Positions 47,291 through 59,563 of a stretch of DNA of 64,000 nt are shown here, one piece after another. Positions within the stretch are counted from its first letter, which is position 1, and every line of letters begins with the position of its first letter. The DNA is from Schistosoma haematobium (taxonomy: Eukaryota > Platyhelminthes > Trematoda > Strigeidida > Schistosomatidae): contig NC_067198.1 of the NCBI RefSeq assembly GCF_000699445.3, positions 35,740,536-35,804,535 on the forward strand, written 5' to 3'. The position numbers and the translations under genes are program-made. Below the pieces are notes generated by a model that had not been told where the DNA came from, made no database searches, and saw nothing but the letters and a program-made list of their open reading frames with translations.

Positions 47291-48695
47291 CAATTTAATC
47301 TTATTTCTTGATTAAAATGATCAAGAAGAAGGAGGTTTGGTTGAATATGTGAATCACATGAATAATACTTGGTCAAACTTAAAGAAAAAGTTATAATCGA
47401 ATGCCAATGTATCAAACTACTTAGTTGGAATGTTAGATATTTGGAGGTAGTTTGCATGAAACTAAACTTGATCTAGATTTCATGTCAATTAGTAATTATT
47501 AGCAAATGATAACGTCTTAGACTGGGAGGTGGGTGACGCTGCTTCGAATATTAATTGAAAGCATCAGCTCCTTCAAGATTGTAGTTATCCTTTGGTGAAA
47601 AGTGCTAAATCTCAAGAAATCTAGCTCTATCGTTTCCTGCAGACTAAATCCAATTACTGAACATCTCAAGACAGTACACCCGGTATCAAGTCACTTAGAC
47701 TAGTGGTCACATCGCAACATGACTGACAGAATTCGATGAACTTAAAAAGGACTAAACAAACACGATATTGGTCACTATTCAATGGTTAATCAATTATACT
47801 CAGTTGATTTAAATGTTTGTGATATGAATGAAGTTAAGTATCCATCAGTGATTGCTATATAATCAATATGGACGCTAAAATGCATAAAGTTTATTCCCAA
47901 AAATGGTGTAAAATATAATTTGAAGAATAAGTGATCAATAAAATTTAATTTTGTGATCCTTTCAAATCGTCCTATTTATTATTATTATTATTAGGGGAAA
48001 CACAAATATTATTTCCGTTAATACTGTTGGAGCAACTGTGTGGTCCTTAGTATTGATGGATTTCTATCGACCAAACTGCAATATGACAGCTAGTCCAAGT
48101 GAATTGATATCCAAAGTTAGTCGATAGGACTCTCTCTTTCATCTGGGGCTCGTATTAGTTCCTCATCATCAGTATGGAATCGGTAAGATCTTAAAGGAAC
48201 TAATAATCTATATGAATATCAACCAGCATGAAGTTCAAATCTAGAGCTTAAACTGAGTGACTATTGATAATCACTAAGCTATCGAGGAGTCTACGTTCTC
48301 TGAGTTGAATAACTTAATCCAAAGTCTTTCAAAGTAGTTCCTGATGATTTTGCCTGAGATAATAAGAACAAAACACTCAGTCAAAACATTCAGCTCAGAG
48401 CACTCAGCACCTCCAAAGTCCTTCCATATAACATGGTTCTTGTCTGTCATCAATAAACTACTCAACTATCCCAAGTAGGTTATCGAAAGAAAATATTCAC
48501 CCCCAAATGAATAAATACTGAATAACTAATAATTCAAAATATATTTGTTCAACAATTAGTCAGACAAAATCGAATTTATTTTGTTTATAAAGTAAGCTTT
48601 ATTCTTGATACTCCATTCAAATATTCTAACTGTATGATGGAAGAGTTACTCATTGGCTTGATATTTTTCAAGTAAAACTGCTTCTAATACCATTA
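47291..48695. other. Non-coding DNA
   Basis: No feature recognised. The minus-strand frame 48274-48465 has no domain. Confidence 0.4.
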
Positions 48696-48699
48696 TTTC

Positions 48700-49045
48700 G
48701 AAAACTATTGGAAACTAGGAAGCACTGGACAGCTGCTTCATTCTAGTATGGGACTATTCAACAGTGGGGTTTAATTATTATTATTATTAGGAGTAATGTT
48801 AAACGCTCACTAATGGCATTAGAAGATGGTTATACAATATCCTAAATCGACTGGGGTTAAAAATATAAACCATTGAATATTGACTCAGTAGTCTAACGGT
48901 TAAAATATAAAGGCTTTTGTTAGATCCCTCGATGTTGTCATAGAAGTTCCACACTAGGATTAAATGACTATTCAATGCTTTATATTTCTTAATGGTCAAT
49001 GTGTAATCTAAACTACACAATTCTATAATCTCCACAAGCTTTCTG
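48700..49045. repeat. Inverted decayed hammerhead SINE pieces
   Basis: 48705-48768 is a minus-strand ribozyme relic (AAGCACTGGACAGCTGCTTC ... GGGACTATTCAACAGTGGGG). 48875-49045 is plus-strand: CAGTAGTCTAACGGTTAAAAT, then ACTAGGATTAAATGACTATTC, then ATAATCTCCACAAGC. Both cores are broken. Confidence 0.55.
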
Positions 49046-49589
49046 TACAAATAATATCTCTACTAACATTACTCGATTAGCATAGAATTTTCACTGAAAA
49101 ATATTCAATACCTATCTTTCATCTTTGTACATATAATTTCCCTTTGTCTCTTTCTTTCTTTTTGTCTTCTTTTTTAAAATTTTAGTTCCTACCGGTAGAA
49201 TTCGGCCAATCTTGCCTAATATTATGGAAGAAAGAGAGAGAGAGAGAGGGAAAAAATTCTGACGCAACATTTCAATTAAAAGTTTACAAAAAAACAACTA
49301 ACATTCCATTCTGTTTCTCGTCATCATTTTTATACAACGTTAGCTGATGTTTTCTTTTAACAGTACAAAAGTATTAAAATGATACATTCCATTCATATTC
49401 CATCTTTATATATATATACATAAATGAAATAATAATAACAGTAAAAAAAAATTATCCATGACATTAAAATCCCCTTTCATCATTATTTATTTATGAATAA
49501 TATCATACTTTAATTGTTCTTTTTTATCCGATTTCAATTAATTGAACTTCTGTTCCTTACTATACACAAATAGTAAAGTAAATAGTGTA

Positions 49590-49636
49590 TTAACTTAAGA
49601 AAGAAAGAAGGAAGGAAAGAAAGAAAGAAAGAAAGA
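49590..49636 (+). repeat. (GAAA)n-type simple repeat
   Basis: A GAAA/GAAG array. An (AG)n run also lies at 49227-49247. Confidence 0.85.
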
Positions 49637-49639
49637 GTA

Positions 49640-51530
49640 AAACAATACAAAATATAATATCATTTTAGTTACTATATGATTACTATCGGTTCTATATATA
49701 TCTATATCTAATAGTTTATTTCATATGTTCAATTGTTTCATTATTTTATTGTTCAATGTTTAATTTTTAATTAAATATACATTTCAATGAAGATTCAATA
49801 GAAAGATGAATAAATCAAATGAAATAATTTTTTTCTTTTTTAGGTAACTATTCTATTTAGAAATTATCATGTACACTTTGAAGATTTTGTTTTGTTTTGT
49901 TTTGTTTCCCCCCTCCCCCTTTTTTGTTTTGTTTTTTAAAGATAATAATGGTAGTTGTATAACAAGATTTATGAATGACATAAATGTTGTTTAAATTATT
50001 GATTTTGTTTAATGATTTTTCATTGAATTGGTGATCCAAATTATTATCAATGATAAAATGGATTGATATAACTGATAAATTTAAAGGTTTTTTTGTTTCT
50101 ATGTGGTTATATAATTAATTTGGGTGATTGAGTTTATACTATCTCTAGATTGGATACTTGAACAATCTATTATATACAGATTAGATCATGATATATGCTA
50201 TCCAAGATTCATAATCGAGAATAGAGAACTAGAGTATAGACTAGACAATATCTTATTCTACACAATTACAAGCAGTCACTCTCAGTGAGTTCTGAGTAAA
50301 AATAATTAAAAGAAAAAGAAATCATATTTAGTTGGTAGTAATTTGTGTGGCTGTTTGCCCACATTCAATGACCAATCATCATACATGACTTTCACTACTA
50401 CACATCAATTACTATGAGTGTTCTTTTTAAGAGATTTTCTTTATAATGAGGTTAATGATTTTATCATACTGTTACATGGAAATAGACTAAAAGATGAAAC
50501 AAAGTAGTTATATATATAAGTTGTAAAAATTTGCAATTTATAATGTTGGCTAAGTAATAAAGAGGATTTTTATAGTTCAGTTAGATGATTTTATATTAGC
50601 CACATACTCTAGTCTGGATAGTTGGATTACTTTATTGTCAATAACGGTAGAATCAGAAGTATATGTTTTAGTATCGAATCCGTTTATTCTGATAAGTTGC
50701 CATGTTACTGGTTATCTTTACAAGCTTGTGCCTATGAGGAAGAACACAATAACGATAATATTAGAAATGTAATGAATAAAAACTAACTTACCATCTTGCC
50801 ACAAAGACTAGTGATAAATATATTGATAACATACTATTTAGATTGATATTTTAAAGGAAAAAAGGGTTCCAATTAATAATACTAATTTTGCTAATTATAA
50901 TCAATATAAATTCTTTTATCTTTGTAAATATCTAGATATTATTCATTGTCTTTCATAGTGAAGTCGATTAATATCAGAAATTGTGGGTACGGAAGTCAGT
51001 AATTTTAGTGCGATTTAACTTGATGACTGAAACATTGAGTGAGACAATTAATTAAGAAAGAACGTAGTGACCATTCAACAATGATTTTGGAGAGAGAGAG
51101 AGAGAGAACTTCAATGAGACTATAATTTATGGACGATATTGGAGCGATGCTTAGATGACCTTGAGAATGTCCCCCTACTTACTAGGGTTAAATCAGAGTT
51201 ATATATTTGTGTGAGGAATTAAGATTATGGTTTACAGTTGAACGTCAGAATTAGGAATTAGTTATAGTTTTCATTTTGAACTGTTAGCTATAATGCCAAA
51301 ACACTACTTAGACCTATGTATGAGTCAATTTCATGCCAAAATCCAAGATCTGTTGTGTTAAATCTGATTGGTTCATCCACAAATTATAGTCTCGCTAAAA
51401 GTGCAATATCTTTTTAAAATAACACTGTGATATCTTCCAAACTCTATGAATTGTATAAGCTTAGTACAACCGGAAGATTAAGAAGTAGTAACTGCTGGAT
51501 CGTCATAATAAAAGGAATAAAACGTTTTTT
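49640..51530. other. AT-rich non-coding DNA
   Basis: Only simple sequence, such as an (AG)n run near 51091-51108. No gene. Confidence 0.45.
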
Positions 51531-51534
51531 GTCC

Positions 51535-52170
51535 ACTGAGAAACCTTAAGGTCTTGGATTCAATCCTAGATGACTTCATGGAATGGCACTACTGACGAGT
51601 CTCATATTGGGATAACCACCGATTTCGCTTAAACTGACCTTGATGTGATTATACTTTGTGTACTTGTCAACCAAAGACTTGTACAATATTTTAACAATAA
51701 GATTAAGCCTCTCTAACTCATTCTTTATGTCCTTTAGTAACTATTCGGTATGTGACATTTTTGTCTCTTCTTTTTTCCCTCTAATCGATTGTATTGATTT
51801 CTGTTTTAGAAGCAGATAAACTTTTTCGGGCCAAACAATTCAGTAGCCAAGGGACTTATTTAGGAAATCATCTGTAGGTAATTAAATCTTCCATAGGACT
51901 TTCTGGCTTTCAGTGGTTATTTAACTAAGGTCAGTTAGTAATATAAACTGTGAAATTCAACATTCCCCATAAACTTCTTATGCTAATAATAGTCATGTAT
52001 TCACTAGTGACTAATTTTGAGAGACAGTTCCCAGTGTTCTAGTACAAACACATGATCAGTGTAGTCTAACGTTGTTGGATGTAAGGCAGTTACCCACCAA
52101 TGACATGGAAAGAAGGTTGTGTAATATCGAGAATTGATCACCAGTAAGTGATATCATATAACTCGGAATT
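51535..52170 (+). repeat. Two decayed hammerhead SINE copies
   Basis: 51540-51630 has a B-box-like GGATTCAATCCTAG and then GCACTACTGACGAGTCTCA-TATTGGGATAACC. 51905-52170 has tail and body words (CAGTGGTTATTTAACTAAGG, CTAATAATAGTCATGTATTC-ACTAGTGAC, GTCTAACGTTGTTGGATG). No intact ribozyme. Confidence 0.5.
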
Positions 52171-52424
52171 AAATTATCTAAGCAGCCGATAAGAGAAGAG
52201 TTAATGTTGTGGTAGAAAATTTGAATTTCAGACTTATGGAAGAATTTCGACGCCTAAATGATAGAAATTGAAATTGTCAGTTCACAAAACACCTAGGATT
52301 TCTGGTTGGGTGAGGGTGTACTTTTAACGTTTAAATAGAAATTTCAACATAAGTTCATTAATAGTAATGTGGTCTATGTTACTCCTGTTAGCAGATGTAA
52401 ATAGTATGTAACACCAACCAGAAA

Positions 52425-52560
52425 TGGAATGCTTGTCAAAAGAAGATTGAAAAGATTGAACTGAAGAGAACAGAGAAGAATTTAAAGAATTATGAAGGAT
52501 GTAAAGGACAATTGATGAGAAATGAGCGAATGAAGTATCTAATGTATGGTTTTCATGAAT
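52425..52560 (+). repeat. Diverged copy of the 10.6-kb foldback arm
   Basis: GGAATGCTTGTCAAAAGAAG-ATTGAAAAGATTGAA ... GAATTATGAAGGATGTAAAG-GACAATTGATGAGAAATG follows the same order as 10608-10735 (GGAATGCTTACCAGGAG ... GAATGATGGGTTATGTAAAG). Only one arm and no GC-rich core are seen. Confidence 0.5.
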
Positions 52561-53638
52561 TACGAAAACACTGTAGTTTTTTTAATGAACAATAATTTGG
52601 TCTTCCCCATCTGAGTTCTTCGGTCACAACAATACTAATATTATTATTGTTCTTATTACTATGATAATCGTGGTGCTGATTGGAATAGAGTTGTTCGAAA
52701 TTATGATGAGAAAGTGTTTTGTTATTATCCTATGAAAATAAATATTTCACAAATGATTTGAAATAATAACAAGAATACGAGTAATAGTAATGATAATAAC
52801 AGACAGTATAAATACTTGAATATAAGTAAATATCAACTGTACAATAGTAAAGCTAAACAAATTTGTAAATAACAGACCAACAACACAAAATATTTATTCT
52901 CTCTTCATTCATTCATTTATTCGTTCGTTCGTTCATACAAATGAATAGACATACATTTAGATTACTGGACTCAATGTACCGATTCATATGACTCGTACCA
53001 AACTTAGGTTGGATGACCTCAAGTATTTATATATAAAGTATAAAGATTGTTACAAATCGAAAATTGGTCAAGTAATAATCGTAATGATAATAATTATATA
53101 GTTTAGTAAAAATTCATGTAGTAGACAATAAGATCTTAGCTCAAAAACGAATATAGTGAAACATCCGAAACATTTATTTTACTGATGAATTGACCAACTT
53201 TCAAAAAAATACGAATACACAAACACATTCACAAATATACATACGCATATATATATATATATATATGACAATTTATAATTAAGCTTACTGTTGGTTTACT
53301 TGACTTGAGGCTGACCAAGCTAAGAAAAGAAGTTGAGCTTCCTTCTTTTGTACGCAAAGAGCCGATATTTTAATCTATGTGGTTATTACTTCTATCATTA
53401 AAAGAATTGTGAATTGAACACATTTTGGGAATTGTTTACTAACACCGTAGACTAGTGAAAACAACTGATTCATACGAGTTGCGTAACCTGTTTGTATTGA
53501 ATAAATTCAGAATTGAGATGTTTATAGTTTAGACGAACATATTTACCACCCTTTATATCATTTTTATTAACATCAGTTTGTCTTATTTCAATGCTATTAT
53601 TATCATTATTCACATATCACTCTATTACCATTACTTAC
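52561..53638. other. AT-rich non-coding DNA
   Basis: A tetranucleotide run (ATTC/GTTC) lies at about 52900-52935 and an (AT)n run at 53246-53266. No gene. Confidence 0.45.
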
Positions 53639-54739
53639 TTACGTATGCCTGTTACTCCCAATGGAGCATAGGCCGCAGACCAGCATTCTCCAACCCACTC
53701 TGGCCCACTCTGTCTTCCTTTCCAGTTCTATCTAACTGTTGTTCATTCTTCTCATACCTATCTCCATTCCTTGGTGTGATGTGTTCTTTGGTATTCCTCT
53801 CCTCATTTGGCCTTGAAGATTCCATGTGAGGGCTTGTCTTGTGGCGCAGTTGGGTGCTTTCCTCAATGTGTGTCCTATCCACCTCCAGCACTTCTTCCTA
53901 ATTTCTTCCTCCACTGGGATCTGGTTTGTTCTCTCCCACAGTAGGTTGTTGTTAATAGTGTCTGGCCAACGGATCCGAAGTATTTTGCATAGACAACTGT
54001 TAATAAGCACTTGTATCTTCTGGATGCTGGTTTTCGCAGTTATCCAGGTTTCCGACCCATATAGTAGAACTGTCTTGACATTTGTATTGAGAATCCTGAC
54101 CTTGGTGTTGGTTGACAGTTGCTTTGAGTTCCAGGTGTTCCTCAGTTGTAAATCTACTGCTCTTGCTTTGCCGATCCGCGCCTTCACATCTGCATCAGAT
54201 TCACCGTGTTCATCAATGATGCTGCCCAAATATTTAAAGGATTTTACATCTTCCAAATCTTCTCCGTCAATTGTGACTGGATTGGTGCATTCTGTGTTGT
54301 GTCGGAGAATCTTGCTTTTCCCTTTGTGTATGTTGAGACCTACTGCTGCTGAGGCTGCTGCTACACTGGTCATCTTCTCTTGCATTTGTTGTTGCGATTG
54401 CGATAGAAGGGCTAGATCATCTGCAAAGTGTAGATCATCCAGCTGCATCCTAGATGTCCACTGTATCCCGCGTTTCCCTTCAGATGTTGATGTCTTCATG
54501 ATCCAGTCGATCACCAGGAGAAAGAGAAAGGGTGAGAGTAAGCAACCTTGCCTGACACCGGTCTTTACCTCGAACGAAACTGTCAATTGTCCTCCATGCA
54601 CGATTTCGCAGTTTAATCCATCATATGAACTCTGTATGATATTGCCTATCTTCTCAAGCACGCCGTAGTATCGAAGAAGCTTCCATAGTGTTGTCCTGTC
54701 CACGCTATCAAATTGTTTCTCGTAGTCAATCAAGTTGAT
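53639..54739 (-). pseudogene. RTE-clade (SR2-like) non-LTR retrotransposon, best copy
   Basis: The open frame 54733-53735 (333 codons) starts inside the reverse transcriptase at [11 protein letters not shown]. It contains [10 protein letters not shown] (61-70), the catalytic FADD (103-106), a thumb region, and the family C-terminal WRWIGHTLR (283-291). A TAG at 53734-53732 interrupts it after RMNNS. The same frame continues 30 codons (IELERKTEWARVGWRMLV...) to a TAA at 53641-53639, which is the usual end, so TAG is a premature stop. The endonuclease and N-terminal reverse transcriptase are lost by 5' truncation, so it is not autonomous. The long plus-strand frame opposite is a shadow. Confidence 0.92.
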
Positions 54740-55010
54740 GTACTATTACTATTACTTATATTGTTATGATTATTATTATCATTTTTATGAATACATAAGG
54801 AACTTAATTGGTAGTCATTTTATTTTACTATTTCTTACTTAATTCACATGATTTTATACATTAGACACTCTTCGATCAAACATTTTATCATACTTATTAA
54901 ACGCGTTATTGACTATCGAGACTCAATAACTCAATGAGCAGCATACTATCATTTTTAAACGTTAGATACTATGATTGAGTCGCATTTTATGAATATTGAT
55001 ACTAATATGT
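54740..55010. other. AT-rich non-coding DNA
   Basis: Begins with an ATT-rich stretch at the retrotransposon junction. No gene. Confidence 0.4.
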
Positions 55011-55011
55011 A

Positions 55012-55075
55012 GGTACATCAAGTTGATGAGTCTCAAATTGGACGAAAACTATATTCTAAGTTCATTTGCTAGCCA
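55012..55075 (+). ncRNA. Sm-alpha hammerhead relic
   Basis: GTAGGTACATCAAGTTGATGAG-TCTCAAATTGGACGAAAAC ... GCTAGCC. GAAA is intact. The core reads UUGAUGAG in place of CUGAUGAG (C3 to U), and stem III is eroded. Predicted inactive. Confidence 0.65.
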
Positions 55076-57430
55076 ATTTTATTATCATTGAATGAATTAA
55101 ATAATATTAAATTGTTTTCTACTGTGAAGTTAAGATTAAACATTAGTTAGTGAAATAATGTGACCGAGTTATATTGATCGCTAACGTAAAAATAACATTG
55201 AAAACAAGCGTATTATCACAGTACCTCTAAATGTTTTAAGTTCTTTAGTAGTGGTTAGTGATTCTGCCTAAAATAAAACCGTATGAAAAGTTCCAATATG
55301 CTCATGGTTCAACTTGATTTATCAATTAAGCTCATCGGTAAATATTCAGTGATTTATATCGAATTGATACATTTATGAAATGATTAAAATGTAATTGGCG
55401 ATTGTAGTGTACAACTTTCAAGGTTATATCAATGAACCAACCATCATAGGGTAAATAAATAATCATTTGAATTGATAAGTGATAAATGTACTAATAAATG
55501 ATTGAATGTGACAAAAATCATCATTTTGAAAGCATCATTTGGTCGATTGTCTGTGATGTATTTTGATTAAAACTGTATGTTTATCTTTAAGACATTACAA
55601 CAGAATCTCTTGTTCAGAAATATACACACTTATTTATAATGGAAAGTGTTATCATTGTTCCCATATTCAAATCATATGAGTAATTCGACTAACTCAATTA
55701 TGATCGATTCAAGTTACAGGTTTGTTTATTTGATTGTAAGATGAGCTAATCATTGACATTGATTTCGGTGAATCTTTAAAATATTACTGGAAAGATATTT
55801 ACTAAGGAGGAATTTTACTTTTAATTTGTATTTACGAAGATGAAGTTACTGTGTAAGAAACCCGTTAGTTAATTAACTATAGACTGATTTATAATAAAGA
55901 TAGTTTAATTTATGATAAAAATTTGAGGAATAGTAGTTCTCGTCTTACCTTCACTGTATAAATACTCTAGATTATTCTCTCTACAATAATTATTATTCAA
56001 GATTCTATGGATGGAGGTGGGAAGTAGTAATTTCTTTACACATTGTTCTTCTTTCTACACAAAACTGTTAAACATAATTTTGTACACACACACACACACA
56101 GCGATATTGTTCTGATATGGAAATGAATGAAAGTCGCTGTTGGGGGGATTTCCACCTCTGTGTTAGCCACTTGATTCACAATGACAATCTCCACACTATT
56201 ATATGTTGGGAAATTAAAACAAGCTGTGTACAACTTATGACTCGTACATGCTTATTTTTTTTGCCAGTCATTATCTTTTCCTGACCTCTTATTTTCCTTC
56301 ATCATCACCGTCTAGGGTGAATGGTATTACCATATAGTTTTTCATTAACTTCTATGTTCCATTTATATACAATATGCTTCTCCATTTTTCAAGTGTGAAG
56401 TACGTTTTAACTCACTGGACCATATCTTATTCACTCATTCATTCAATTAAGTTATTTATTGCCCGTGTAATACAAAAAAAATTATTATAATAATAACAAT
56501 ATTTTTCTCCTGATAGTTGTGTTTTAATTCCTCCTTCCTCTCTCTCTCTCTCTCCCTCCCTCCCTCCCATTCTTCTATTTATCCAAAGTTTTTGATAAAT
56601 GGCTTTTTTCCTCACTTTCCCTTTTTGTCTTGTTTTCTGTATAAATATAATGTTTGTTTGTGTGATTAGATGCTTGTCCTATGTGAGCGTAGTGAATATT
56701 TATCGAAATTCAAACGTTTTTTTTACCACTATGACCCACGTGGTTTTGAGGTGAACTAGACTCTATGTATCAGACAAAAAACTATTGCTCATCTGTGTAC
56801 AGAACACTCATACATGTACATACTTCAGATGATCATCCTCCATATAATTCCACACGCTAGATGAGTATTTATCATTGTATTTGTGTGTGTGTGTGTACAT
56901 CTGAAGAAATCACAAATTTGTTAATAACGATTCTGACTAATTAGGAAGACTGACGATCCCATAGGTGATGACATTTACAAAACTTAAATGATAATAATGA
57001 TACTCGACAATGTAGGTAAGCAAATAAGCAGGTGTGAATAAGTTAACAAGTCAAGTAACAATATGTATTTATATAGATATCTGGGTTTATGAGTAAGGGC
57101 AGGATGTCGGGATAAATTCCGAGTTTAAAAAAAAATAATGAAATATAGGAATAAGTGAGAGTGTGTGAGTAAACAGTACATAAGACATGTTAACTAGGTT
57201 GGCTTTAGATGGACATAGATATCAAGAAATAATAATAAACATAACAACGATAACAGTAATTAAATATTCAAATAGTGTAGAGGTGAAAAAATTATGAGTA
57301 ATGACATTCCACCTTATTATTTATCGGTTTATTTCCCTCTTCCGTATATTTTGTATTCCCTTAACGAAACAACAACACAACCACGAATAAAAATAGGAAC
57401 GATCACAACAAAAGCATAAATTTGGCTAAG
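55076..57430. other. AT-rich non-coding DNA with simple repeats
   Basis: An AC run (about 56083-56100), a CT/CCCT tract (56536-56568) and a GT run (about 56881-56896). No gene recognised. Confidence 0.45.
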
Positions 57431-57482
57431 TAATAATAATAATAATAATAATAATAATTATTATTATTATTATTATTATTAT
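57431..57482. repeat. (TAA)n-(TTA)n palindromic microsatellite
   Basis: About nine TAA units switch without a gap to about nine TTA units, making a near-perfect palindrome of about 50 bp that can fold into one hairpin. Confidence 0.9.
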
Positions 57483-57879
57483 ACGGATCTCTTCAATTAT
57501 GTGTGTCTACATATATGTGACATTTGTTCAACACTATCTCAGCTTCTCTCTGTCTCTATTAGTTCCAATGATTTCTGAATTTATAGTGATCTAGGTATGT
57601 GTTGATTTTTTTTATTTAACCAAATAACAAAATTTAGCAGAAATGATTAATACTAAATAATTAGGAAGCGATCAAGGGAATTAGAGCTCATTTGATAGTA
57701 AAGGGTGGGTAGTGCAAAAGTCCGTGGCAAAGTAAATATAACATATGAATATCATCATTAATGAAATGTAATTGTGATATGCAAACCAAAGTATGTGTGC
57801 ATATATATATGAAGAGGTTAGTTGTTTTTAAAAATGATATCCATTTATTTAACATTGGTTATCACAGAATTTAAATGAA

Positions 57880-58165
57880 ACCAGTTCAAACTAGGAAACA
57901 CTGATCAGTTGTTCCATCATAATATGTGACTCCTTAGAAGTGTTTAACCACGACTTCATAAGGGATCTCAGATAGGAACTTCAAGCTTAGTAGTGAGTTT
58001 TTAACCTTCAGATTACTTTATGCAAACTTTCGTTCTGATTACAGCGCCTAATTAATTTATGAATACCCTCTGAAAAGGAGTTTATTACTAGTATGAAACA
58101 ATCGTCCAGTTCCTTGAGGTTCCCAATCGTTGTCTAACTAGAATTAATCCAGTATGTGAACTATT
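57880..58165. repeat. Inverted decayed hammerhead SINE pieces
   Basis: 57885-58010 is minus (AGGAAACACTGATCAGTTG-TTCCATCATAATATG). 58060-58165 is plus (AGGAGTTTATTACTAGTATG ... CGTCCAGTTCCTTGAGG). No intact core. Confidence 0.45.
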
Positions 58166-58769
58166 AAATTCAGCAGTCTAACATTAACGGAAATATTTGT
58201 AGTGAGGTTACCTAAAGTCGTAGTGTTTTTTTATCGTGTAGTTACTTGTATCTATCCAGCTTTCTTATTCTCTGTTCTTATTGGTTAAGATACAAATTAT
58301 CGTTTCTAATGAACTATTTGGTATTATCTGGATTCCAATATGAATTATATGATTCTGTTCACATAAATGACTTTTGTAAGGCATTTAAAACTTTCGTATG
58401 AACAGACTCAACTTCTTGTAGGTATCATTACCAAGGTCTGACTTGATAATTCCCAATAAATTGAGCATTGGGTAGATTGCTATAAATAAATAATATATTT
58501 GTAATATCCCAATGAGTAGAAAAATTAGATTTTATGACGTTTCGTAAACCACTTCAGAGAATAAATAGACTCAACATTTGTCTTGTTGTATCACATTTTT
58601 GAAGCGCTATTTATCCTGTACTTTGCTTTATATTCAATCAGTTCGACTTAGTAACTGACAGAGGCTTCCATTTACTTGCACAATCATCTTTACAGGGTGA
58701 ATAGTATGTAAGAAGCTGTTTTGTCAAATTCGAATAAATGTGATGAATAGAGGAAATCTACAGAAAATT

Positions 58770-58885
58770 CATAATATAGGTTTTGTGCTATTTGACACTC
58801 ATCAGCAAGGTGTATCTATATTCTTGAGAGAACCGACACCCTATAGCGGAGATGTTACCACTGAGCCAATCAGGCAGCAACTGAC
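58770..58885 (-). mobile_element. tRNA-like A box plus Sm-alpha-type hammerhead
   Basis: The minus strand starts with CTGCCTGATTGGCTCAGTGG, which contains a perfect A-box TGGCTCAGTGG. It continues through GGTGTCGGTTCTCTC and reaches CTTGCTGATGAGTGTC-AAATAGCACAAAAC. The core CTGATGAG is kept; GAAA is AAAA. This ties the Sm-alpha hammerhead to a tRNA-derived promoter. Predicted inactive. Confidence 0.6.
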
Positions 58886-59203
58886 CTACTATAGGACTGA
58901 GATGTATTAAAAATTAATTGGTACCAATCAGTGAATAATCATTTCTAAATAAATGTGTAAATACATATATGTGTGTATATAATGATGAGATAAATGGTCA
59001 AATAAACTATTTAAACACTCAGAATGGCCTCATTTACATCAATCAGTCTTGGAATAGCATGTAATCTGTCCGGGTTTGTTTTTCCTATCAGACTGTAACT
59101 CCGTCAAACCTGGGACCTTATTAGCACTTGATTTGTATTATCTTCAGTATGGATGATAGTAATTTGACTAAATATATACCTATTTATAATAATAACTAAC
59201 GGA

Positions 59204-59563
59204 TCAATGCAGATCTTCAAATAACATACGAATCGGGTTGACTTTACAGAAAGGAATGAAAATAAGTAAGAATGGATATGAGTCGAGAAAAAGCGAAACA
59301 ACATAACAAACATAACACAATAAATATATTCTAAATTTATCAAAATATCTGTGCTGTTCAGGTTGATTCTGACCTGTTTCATAGGAATTCCCACAGAACA
59401 AACCAAACAAATGGTCAAAGACTTTATGCACCGATTTCATATTTTTGTATTCAATGGCCTGTAGTCTTTTCTTTAAACATCTATTTAGTTCAGTTCCCAC
59501 AAGTCGAATCTGACAATCAAATCCGATCTTAGATAATCCAAGCCCATAAAGATGACTAATAGA
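59204..59563 (-). other. Unassigned open frame, about 120 codons
   Basis: The frame is open from a TGA upstream and reads ...YGLGLSKIGFDCQIRLVG-TELNRCLKKRLQAIEYKN..., then a hydrophobic stretch (IYLLCYVCYVVSLFL). The first part looks protein-like. No ATG lies near its beginning, and I recognise no family. It may be a mobile-element relic or an exon. Confidence 0.2.

Noticed and set aside
53826..54668. Plus-strand open frame of 280 codons
   Set aside because: It lies exactly opposite the RTE reverse transcriptase frame, whose minus-strand reading has the FADD and WIGHTLR motifs. The plus frame is a shadow.
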